DNA from: CAZABG01 sp964460985
GTDB lineage: Bacteria > Chlamydiota > Chlamydiia > Chlamydiales > Parachlamydiaceae
DNA length: 16,351 nucleotides
Assembly (NCBI GenBank): GCA_964460985.1
Contig: CAYWQX010000044.1
Coordinates: 1-16,351, forward strand
Direction: 5' to 3'
A program made the translations under genes and the position numbers. Under the pieces are notes generated by a model. The model searched no databases, was not told the DNA's origin, and saw only the letters and a list, made by a program, of their open reading frames with translations. Below are positions 7,350 to 13,493 of this stretch, in pieces. Every line of letters starts with the position of its first letter. Position 1 is the stretch's first letter.

Positions 7350-8137
7350 ACCTAACGGTCACTATCCTCACGAAAAATAGCTCTCGGTATTTAAATGAAG
7401 TGCTAGAGAGCTTAACCTGTTTTGATGAGGTTTTGATTTATGATAACGGCTCCAAGGATAACACCTTGGAGATCGCCTCCCGTTTTCCCAATGTAGTCAT
7501 TCAAACAGGCCCTTTTTTGGGTTTCGGTGAGACGCATAATCTCGTCTCTTCGATGGCGAAGCACGACTGGATTTTATCCCTGGATTCGGATGAAGTGTTA
7601 ACGGAGGGTCTTTTAAGGGAGATCAAAAATCTCAAGCTCGAAAGGGGGACTGTCTATGCCATACCCCGCCATAATGAGTATCAAAAAAGATGGGTGAAAG
7701 GCTGTGGATGGCATCCCGATAGTCCCAAAAGAATTTATAACCGCAAAGACACTCAGTTCTCCACTTCTAAAGTCCACGAATCGATTATTTCAAAAAATAT
7801 GAAAGTGATCGAGCTTAAGTCCTATTTTCGTCATTACTCCTATGACTCAATTAATGAGTTTATACAGAAGATGCAGCATTACTCCGATCTTTTCGCGGAA
7901 GACAAAGCCGGAAAAGTCTCCTCCTCTCCTTGTAAAGCCGCTTTACATGGTTTTTGGACGTTCTTCAAAAGCTATATTTTAAAAAGAGGTTTTTTGGACG
8001 GCTACGACGGGTATCTGATCTCTTCCTATAACGCTCATACAGCTTTTTATAAATACATGAAGCTTTATGAAAGGAATCTCAAGCTACAACCTTCTCAAGA
8101 AGCTTGCGATGTCCGGAAGAAAAAGGAAGTTCTCTAA
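7346..8137 (+). CDS. Family 2 glycosyltransferase, WaaE/KdtX-like
   Basis: A 263-residue GT-A glycosyltransferase resembling LPS core enzymes of the WaaE type. The N-terminus VTILTKNSSRYLNEVLESL, then YDNGSKDNT (32-40) and LSLDSDEVL (78-85, with the metal-binding DSD) are family hallmarks. VHESI and the basic aromatic segment around RHYSYDSINEFIQKMQHYS follow as in WaaE relatives. The start overlaps the bcp stop in ATGA. The last 59 bp overlap the 3' end of mutY on the opposite strand. Donor sugar and acceptor cannot be inferred; nearby waaF makes LPS core assembly the most likely role. Confidence 0.85.
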   Translation: MNLTVTILTKNSSRYLNEVLESLTCFDEVLIYDNGSKDNTLEIASRFPNVVIQTGPFLGFGETHNLVSSMAKHDWILSLDSDEVLTEGLLREIKNLKLERGTVYAIPRHNEYQKRWVKGCGWHPDSPKRIYNRKDTQFSTSKVHESIISKNMKVIELKSYFRHYSYDSINEFIQKMQHYSDLFAEDKAGKVSSSPCKAALHGFWTFFKSYILKRGFLDGYDGYLISSYNAHTAFYKYMKLYERNLKLQPSQEACDVRKKKEVL

Positions 8138-9086
8138 TCTTGCTTTTTTCTATCCAGGAGTATCCTTCGATAGAGAAAGTTTTTCTAACCCTTATCTCAT
8201 AGGCAAAAAGGGTTGCTTCATACCTTGTAAAGGAGTGTTTTATCTCATTTTTCAATGGATATTGATTTAAGTCGATTTTTAACGGCCCCCATTCAAACTG
8301 GCTTCCCCTTTTTTCAACCCAAGGAAACTCATAGAGATCTTGCATGATCTTACCTTTCTCTCCCTTTTTAAGAAGAAAATCGTTCTCTGTTTGAACGAGA
8401 AGAACCACTCTTTCAAGTTTTGTTGTAGGGGCTCGCTCTTTTTTGACGGGGAGCTTGTTTTGGGTGCCATCCTTTAAAGCTTGGCAGGTGTAAGACATGG
8501 GACATCTCGGGCAATTGGCTTTTTTTTGGCAAATCAAAGCTCCCAGTTCAATTAACGCTTCCATCGTATGCCATGGTTTATCGACAGAAAGTGAATTTAA
8601 GACCCAAGTCTCGATTATTTTTTTTGAGGAGGCTTTGGAGATCTCCTCCTGAAAACCGATAAGCCGGCTTATCACTCTTTGAACGTTACCATCCACTGCG
8701 GCCGCTCTCTTCTTGAAGGCAAAGGAGAGAATCGCCCCTTTTGTGTAAGGGCCTAAGCCTTTCATATAGGGAAAGCACTCTTCGGTGATCTCTTCATAGC
8801 CAAGCTCGGTTAATCTTTTGGCCGACTCATGGAGGTTTCTTGCTCTTGAATAGTAACCGAGACCTTCCCACAGTTTTATGACATCTTCTACAGGAGCCGC
8901 CGCTAAATCTTTCAAGGTGGGATAGTGCCTTATCCATTTCTCGAAATAAGGAATGACCGTTTTGACTTGAGTTTGTTGGAGCATCACCTCGGAGATCCAA
9001 ACTTTATAGGGGGTGGAATCTTCCCTCCAGGGAAGGTTTCTCCTTTCTTGAATAAACCATTGATCTAAAGGCTTTAAGTCGAGCAT
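8079..9086 (-). CDS. mutY: A/G-specific adenine DNA glycosylase
   Basis: Removes adenine mispaired with 8-oxoguanine, preventing G:C to T:A transversions. The 335-residue protein has the catalytic glutamate in VWISEVMLQQTQV (Glu33), a helix-hairpin-helix GLGPYTKGAILSF ending in VDGNVQRV with the catalytic aspartate Asp132, and four iron-sulfur cysteines at 186, 192, 195 and 201. The first cysteine spacing is CX5C rather than the usual CX6C; the region is encoded around a run of eight A bases. The C-terminal part (from about 219) looks like the MutT-like 8-oxoG recognition domain. The start lies 11 bp after the upstream glycosyltransferase stop, so mutY is probably last in that operon. Its 3' end overlaps the convergent family 2 glycosyltransferase by 59 bp. 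Confidence 0.94.
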   Translation of the reverse strand: MLDLKPLDQWFIQERRNLPWREDSTPYKVWISEVMLQQTQVKTVIPYFEKWIRHYPTLKDLAAAPVEDVIKLWEGLGYYSRARNLHESAKRLTELGYEEITEECFPYMKGLGPYTKGAILSFAFKKRAAAVDGNVQRVISRLIGFQEEISKASSKKIIETWVLNSLSVDKPWHTMEALIELGALICQKKANCPRCPMSYTCQALKDGTQNKLPVKKERAPTTKLERVVLLVQTENDFLLKKGEKGKIMQDLYEFPWVEKRGSQFEWGPLKIDLNQYPLKNEIKHSFTRYEATLFAYEIRVRKTFSIEGYSWIEKSKIRELPFSSGHRKLLEKVVA

Positions 9087-9097
9087 GCCTGAATATA

Positions 9098-10159
9098 TTA
9101 AACGAGAAGACGATTCATCTCAGTCAAAAAAGTTAGAGCCCTTTTTTCCCAGGTATGATGAAGTGCAATACTCTCACCTTTTTGAACCCATTTTTTTCTT
9201 AGGGCTTCATTGTCTAAAAAGGGTTCGATTTCCCGCTCAATGACGTGCAGATGCGAGGGGTAGTAAAAAAGGATTGAGTCATTAGGATTAAAAATTTCTT
9301 CTAAGAAGGGGGTAAAATTAGTCAATGGGCAGGCTCCCATGAGATAGGCGTTAAGAATATCTTCATGAAGTCCGTATTTCAGGTGGAAGCTGGAAGATAA
9401 AACGAGTTTGCTTCTCCCCATCCTGACTAGTTTTTCGTCAAATGAGAGCTCTTCATGAAAATGAAGATTGGGCTGGCTCAATCGTCCCTGCCAGTTTTTT
9501 CCAAAAAGATGGACCTCTACATGGCGTAAATTTTGTACAACTTGAACAACGGTCTCGGTTTGAATCTTTTTTTCTATAGCCTGAAGAATTTCCCTCGTAT
9601 TCAGTTGTTCTACATCCTTTTTTTCGATGCTTTTATCAAGCTGAAGAGAGTAGATAAAGGATTCATGATAAGAGGGATAAGGATTCAAATAGTTTAGCTC
9701 GACGGCCCTGTCTGCCGCTCTTAAAATCTTGGGAGGCAGCTCTTTTAAAGCCTTTTCTTCAGAAATTGCATTTCCGAAAAAACTGATGGGATAGATTCTT
9801 TCCTCTTCCTTAAACTCTTTTTTTTCAACTCCGTTTAGAAGAAGAAAAGCTTTTTTGTAGTGCATCCCCTCCAGCATTTTCAGGGAATAGGCATCTCTTA
9901 GAGCGAAGAAAATTCTCTCCCCTTTTAAATCGTCAAAAAAAGCTTCGGGAGATGAGAACAGATAATAAAGAACCGGTAGTTTGGTAGAAAATTTTTGAGG
10001 AACCAATGAAACGACAAGATCGATCTCTTGATCGGTTTCGGAAATGGAATCTGAAACAGTAACTTGAACGCCCAGTTTTTCGACTCCTTTTAAAAGAGAC
10101 TCCCCAAATTGTTTGGGGCCCTCTTCCTTAGAATGAATCCAGAGAATCTTGCGGATCAT
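9098..10159 (-). CDS. CgeB-like glycosyltransferase family protein
   Basis: A 353-residue protein with features of the CgeB/DUF3880-like glycosyltransferases (GT-B fold, single polypeptide, no membrane segments). The N-terminus MIRKILWIHSKEEG is a Rossmann-like first strand. The best family marker is the C-terminal region from about 249: GRSKLVLSSSFHLKYGLHED followed by an ILNAYLMGACPLTNFTPF-type segment, the putative nucleotide-sugar binding part with the RP-like bend and TPF. The start at 10159 is chosen because its ATG overlaps the preceding stop as ATGA; the open frame runs 12 codons further upstream to 10195. The upstream gene product is related in this same region, so the two may act in sequence on one glycan. 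Substrate is unknown. Confidence 0.7.
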   Translation of the reverse strand: MIRKILWIHSKEEGPKQFGESLLKGVEKLGVQVTVSDSISETDQEIDLVVSLVPQKFSTKLPVLYYLFSSPEAFFDDLKGERIFFALRDAYSLKMLEGMHYKKAFLLLNGVEKKEFKEEERIYPISFFGNAISEEKALKELPPKILRAADRAVELNYLNPYPSYHESFIYSLQLDKSIEKKDVEQLNTREILQAIEKKIQTETVVQVVQNLRHVEVHLFGKNWQGRLSQPNLHFHEELSFDEKLVRMGRSKLVLSSSFHLKYGLHEDILNAYLMGACPLTNFTPFLEEIFNPNDSILFYYPSHLHVIEREIEPFLDNEALRKKWVQKGESIALHHTWEKRALTFLTEMNRLLV

Positions 10160-11205
10160 AAAAGTTTTAAGAGTGCGTCCACTCTGTTTTCCCACATGTC
10201 ATCTCGAAGCACTCGGTCGTAATCTGAGGCTTTTTTCTCGAGATTGAAATGGGGGTTGAAAGCGTCGTAAAAAACCGCATTCCAGGTCTCTGTAAAAGGG
10301 GTTTTGTTGATGACAGGAATCGATTTTCTAAAAATTGTTTCATAAAAGAGAGAAGAGCCGCCCTCTTTGATAACGGGACTTGCCATGAGAGTAAACTCCG
10401 ATCTTTGAACAATATCTAGATAAGATTCATAGGAAAGGGCGGGATGGAAGCGGTGGGTATTTTTAAACTCCGAGGAAAGCTCGTCGATTTCTCTCTCTTC
10501 GGCAAACACATCGATCGATTCTTTGGTATTTCTTAAGAGATCGTGCCAAATGATAGCTTTTACATAGCTTTCAAGGTCGGCGAGGAGAGTGATAAAATCA
10601 AGGCCCGAGGGGGGCGCTAATGTAAAGCTATGGGCTAAAGCCTCAGGGAGCGACAATGAAGTATTTTTAAGTAGAGATAAACTCGCCCGTTTAATGGCGC
10701 TTTGGACCTCTTCAGTGTATTTCTTTTGAATTTCTTTAAAAACATTTTTGGGCAGCAAGCTGGAGGCCCGAGCCGTTATTTTGTATTCTTTTACGCTACT
10801 GTTCAAAGGCTTTAGACGGGCTGCAGATCCTAGCGTATATACTCGTTTGGCCTGTAGTCCCTTCATGAAGGAGCAAGAGTCCTTATCCGGCACAAGCAAG
10901 ATCCCTCTTGTATTTTTCGCAAGAGGGGCAAAATAGGTCGGAAAATCGGTGATATAAGAGATATGGGGAATTTTTAGAGCATCGCTTAAAAAGAAACCCT
11001 TTTCATTGGGAAGAATCCCATTAAAAGAGAGGGTATAGTCGGGTTTATATTCTAGAAGGTTATCAATAAACTCGCCCGGGTTTTTAAAATGAGGTGTAAG
11101 TAATCGGACCTTGACACCTTTTTTCTTTAAAGCGTCGGCAAGCCCCTCGGTTAAATAGATTAAAAAGGGGTCATTAAAGGGGGGGTAGATAAGATCGATT
11201 TTCAT
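10156..11205 (-). CDS. Putative glycosyltransferase, related to its downstream neighbour (intact copy)
   Basis: A 349-residue protein starting MKIDLIYPPFNDPFLIY, chosen because the ATG at 11205 overlaps the stop of the small upstream gene (ATGA); a start five codons earlier at 11220 is possible. The sequence up to 115 looks like an N-terminal GT-B domain. Near 268-306, RSEFTLMASPVIKEGG and then YETIFRKSIPVINKTPF align by eye with the equivalent region of the next gene, suggesting old paralogues of CgeB type. Residues 284-349 are unique to this copy: the tandem duplication breakpoint lies at 10357 within this gene, so this copy keeps the true C-terminus while the second copy has lost it. Function is not otherwise recognisable. 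Confidence 0.7.
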   Translation of the reverse strand: MKIDLIYPPFNDPFLIYLTEGLADALKKKGVKVRLLTPHFKNPGEFIDNLLEYKPDYTLSFNGILPNEKGFFLSDALKIPHISYITDFPTYFAPLAKNTRGILLVPDKDSCSFMKGLQAKRVYTLGSAARLKPLNSSVKEYKITARASSLLPKNVFKEIQKKYTEEVQSAIKRASLSLLKNTSLSLPEALAHSFTLAPPSGLDFITLLADLESYVKAIIWHDLLRNTKESIDVFAEEREIDELSSEFKNTHRFHPALSYESYLDIVQRSEFTLMASPVIKEGGSSLFYETIFRKSIPVINKTPFTETWNAVFYDAFNPHFNLEKKASDYDRVLRDDMWENRVDALLKLL

Positions 11206-11639
11206 CGCATTGGCATCCAATTTTTTCTTGAGCCGAGGGTTTTGCCTTTTCTTTCTTTATCGCGCACTTTGGCCTCTGCCTTTTTTTGTTCTTTTCTTAA
11301 GACGGGATCCAAAGCAATCCCTACCATTTTTTCTATTTCTACCCTCTGTTTTTGAATAAGATTCCACTGATCCGGGGTGAAGTTTTTAGGATTATTTAAA
11401 TAACCTTTTACACTTCTTGGGGTGAAACCATGTTTTTCAATTAAATCGCCGATTTTTTCTTTTAATGAGCGGTTTAACTCTTCAATCCGAGTGATCCACT
11501 CCTTCACTTCCGGGTCTTTCATGATGAGTTCGCGCCGTTTTTCGGCGGACATGATAGGGGCGTGCGGAGTCTCTTTGGTCTTTTTTTTGACCTTTTGAAG
11601 AGCCGGATCGAATATATTTTCGGGTGAACTAGAATCCAT
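11202..11639 (-). CDS. Small basic hypothetical protein, copy 1
   Basis: A 145-residue, very charged protein with no signal peptide or membrane segment. Lysine-rich segments flank a predicted helical middle (roughly 32-70, EEWITRI/EELNRSLKEKI type) and a second helix around 88-105; the C-terminus is strongly basic. I do not recognise a domain. It is divergent from greA, and I recall a hypothetical gene of about this length (CT635) beside greA (CT636) in Chlamydia trachomatis, so it is probably a conserved chlamydial gene, possibly linked to transcription or translation, but that is inference. It starts an operon with two glycosyltransferase genes and mutY; its stop overlaps the next start as ATGA. 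No strong Shine-Dalgarno precedes the ATG at 11639. An identical copy exists at 12943-13380. Confidence 0.75.
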   Translation of the reverse strand: MDSSSPENIFDPALQKVKKKTKETPHAPIMSAEKRRELIMKDPEVKEWITRIEELNRSLKEKIGDLIEKHGFTPRSVKGYLNNPKNFTPDQWNLIQKQRVEIEKMVGIALDPVLRKEQKKAEAKVRDKERKGKTLGSRKNWMPMR

Positions 11640-11654
11640 TCTTACTAGTATTTT

Positions 11655-11683
11655 ACCATAATCCTGACTTTGGCAATTTTCAA
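11655..11683 (-). promoter_or_regulatory. Putative promoter of small basic protein gene, copy 1
   Basis: Minus strand TTGAAA (11678-11683), 17-bp spacer, TATGGT (11655-11660). The start codon at 11639 would follow a leader of only about 9 nt. The match at -10 is partial. Confidence 0.4.
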
Positions 11684-11700
11684 CTCTTAATTGTCTATTC

Positions 11701-11747
11701 TTGAAGTTAAAAAAAAGCCCACTTATACTTTCTCATACAATTGAGGG
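11701..11747 (+). promoter_or_regulatory. Promoter and RBS of greA, copy 1 (drives the truncated gene)
   Basis: TTGAAG (11701-11706), exact 17-bp spacer, TATACT (11724-11729), then GAGGG (11743-11747) 5 nt before the ATG at 11753. This is the best sigma70-type promoter in the window. Confidence 0.7.
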
Positions 11748-11752
11748 TTTAA

Positions 11753-12160
11753 ATGGGTTATTTAAAAGATTTTCAGGCCGAAATCGCGAATCGCGACTTT
11801 AGTAAATTTATGACTCTGTGGGAAGAGTATTGCACAAGCGACAATGTCCCGGCAGAAGAATTATTAGATTTAATAAAGTTAGTCCGGGAATCTGACTTTA
11901 ATAAGCAAATGGGCGCTTATATAGAAACTTTAATTCCTCTTTGGAGAACTATCGATAACAGCGACAAGTCATATGCTGTACTAAAAGGGATCATCGATGT
12001 TCAAACCACACAGACTCAAGAGCTTTACGATCTCGCCTTAACGAAAGCGACCGAAAAACATGGTAAACACCCTAAGTTTAACGATTTAATCAAAATTGCC
12101 GCCCTCTTTGATAACGGGACTTGCCATGAGAGTAAACTCCGATCTTTGAACAATATCTAG
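11753..12160 (+). pseudogene. Truncated greA 5' fragment created by the duplication
   Basis: The first 118 codons equal the N-terminus of the intact greA at 13494. At the breakpoint (12098-12105) the frame runs into antisense sequence of the glycosyltransferase gene and adds 17 unrelated residues before the stop at 12158-12160, giving a 135-residue product. The GreA coiled coil and the RNA polymerase binding domain are missing, so it cannot act as GreA; only part of the chlamydia-specific N-terminal extension remains. Its promoter and ribosome site are intact, so it may be expressed. Its last 75 bp overlap the opposite-strand glycosyltransferase fragment tail to tail. Confidence 0.9.
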
Positions 12161-12946
12161 ATAAGATTCATAGGAAAGGGCGGGATGGAAGCGGTGGGTA
12201 TTTTTAAACTCCGAGGAAAGCTCGTCGATTTCTCTCTCTTCGGCAAACACATCGATCGATTCTTTGGTATTTCTTAAGAGATCGTGCCAAATGATAGCTT
12301 TTACATAGCTTTCAAGGTCGGCGAGGAGAGTGATAAAATCAAGGCCCGAGGGGGGCGCTAATGTAAAGCTATGGGCTAAAGCCTCAGGGAGCGACAATGA
12401 AGTATTTTTAAGTAGAGATAAACTCGCCCGTTTAATGGCGCTTTGGACCTCTTCAGTGTATTTCTTTTGAATTTCTTTAAAAACATTTTTGGGCAGCAAG
12501 CTGGAGGCCCGAGCCGTTATTTTGTATTCTTTTACGCTACTGTTCAAAGGCTTTAGACGGGCTGCAGATCCTAGCGTATATACTCGTTTGGCCTGTAGTC
12601 CCTTCATGAAGGAGCAAGAGTCCTTATCCGGCACAAGCAAGATCCCTCTTGTATTTTTCGCAAGAGGGGCAAAATAGGTCGGAAAATCGGTGATATAAGA
12701 GATATGGGGAATTTTTAGAGCATCGCTTAAAAAGAAACCCTTTTCATTGGGAAGAATCCCATTAAAAGAGAGGGTATAGTCGGGTTTATATTCTAGAAGG
12801 TTATCAATAAACTCGCCCGGGTTTTTAAAATGAGGTGTAAGTAATCGGACCTTGACACCTTTTTTCTTTAAAGCGTCGGCAAGCCCCTCGGTTAAATAGA
12901 TTAAAAAGGGGTCATTAAAGGGGGGGTAGATAAGATCGATTTTCAT
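12086..12946 (-). pseudogene. 3'-truncated putative glycosyltransferase, copy 2
   Basis: Identical to residues 1-283 of the intact gene at 10156-11205, then three junction residues (Asn-Phe-Asp) and a TAA at 12086-12088. It lacks the last 66 residues, including the segment after EGG that resembles the sugar-nucleotide binding part of its paralogue, so it is probably inactive. Start at 12946 (ATGA overlap with the small gene) is chosen as for the intact copy. It has no downstream glycosyltransferase or mutY partners, and its end collides with the truncated greA fragment. Confidence 0.9.
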
Positions 12947-13380
12947 CGCATTGGCATCCAATTTTTTCTTGAGCCGAGGGTTTTGCCTTTTCTTTCTTTA
13001 TCGCGCACTTTGGCCTCTGCCTTTTTTTGTTCTTTTCTTAAGACGGGATCCAAAGCAATCCCTACCATTTTTTCTATTTCTACCCTCTGTTTTTGAATAA
13101 GATTCCACTGATCCGGGGTGAAGTTTTTAGGATTATTTAAATAACCTTTTACACTTCTTGGGGTGAAACCATGTTTTTCAATTAAATCGCCGATTTTTTC
13201 TTTTAATGAGCGGTTTAACTCTTCAATCCGAGTGATCCACTCCTTCACTTCCGGGTCTTTCATGATGAGTTCGCGCCGTTTTTCGGCGGACATGATAGGG
13301 GCGTGCGGAGTCTCTTTGGTCTTTTTTTTGACCTTTTGAAGAGCCGGATCGAATATATTTTCGGGTGAACTAGAATCCAT
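12943..13380 (-). CDS. Small basic hypothetical protein, copy 2
   Basis: Identical in protein and, where compared, DNA to the gene at 11202-11639. Both copies are full length and keep the same upstream region, so the product may be made at double dose. This copy is followed only by the truncated glycosyltransferase fragment (ATGA overlap), not by the full operon. Function unknown. Confidence 0.75.
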   Translation of the reverse strand: MDSSSPENIFDPALQKVKKKTKETPHAPIMSAEKRRELIMKDPEVKEWITRIEELNRSLKEKIGDLIEKHGFTPRSVKGYLNNPKNFTPDQWNLIQKQRVEIEKMVGIALDPVLRKEQKKAEAKVRDKERKGKTLGSRKNWMPMR

Positions 13381-13395
13381 TCTTACTAGTATTTT

Positions 13396-13424
13396 ACCAT
13401 AATCCTGACTTTGGCAATTTTCAA
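13396..13424 (-). promoter_or_regulatory. Putative promoter of small basic protein gene, copy 2
   Basis: Duplicate of the site at 11655-11683: TTGAAA (13419-13424), 17 bp, TATGGT (13396-13401) on the minus strand. Confidence 0.4.
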
Positions 13425-13441
13425 CTCTTAATTGTCTATTC

Positions 13442-13488
13442 TTGAAGTTAAAAAAAAGCCCACTTATACTTTCTCATACAATTGAGGG
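13442..13488 (+). promoter_or_regulatory. Promoter and RBS of intact greA
   Basis: TTGAAG (13442-13447), 17-bp spacer, TATACT (13465-13470), then GAGGG (13484-13488) 5 nt before the ATG at 13494. Probably also drives rdgB and the following gene, since these are nearly contiguous. Confidence 0.7.
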
Positions 13489-13493
13489 TTTAA

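Larger units (their letters stand above)
10357..12097. repeat. Tandem direct duplication, copy 1 (1741 bp)
   Basis: The sequence from 10357 recurs at 12098 with a constant offset of 1741. All lines I compared by eye were identical and the encoded proteins are identical. The unit runs from within the putative glycosyltransferase gene, through the small hypothetical gene and the divergent promoter region, into codon 115 of greA. Both breakpoints share GCCGCCCT (10357-10364, 12098-12105, 13839-13846). There are no terminal inverted repeats or transposase. Confidence 0.97.
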
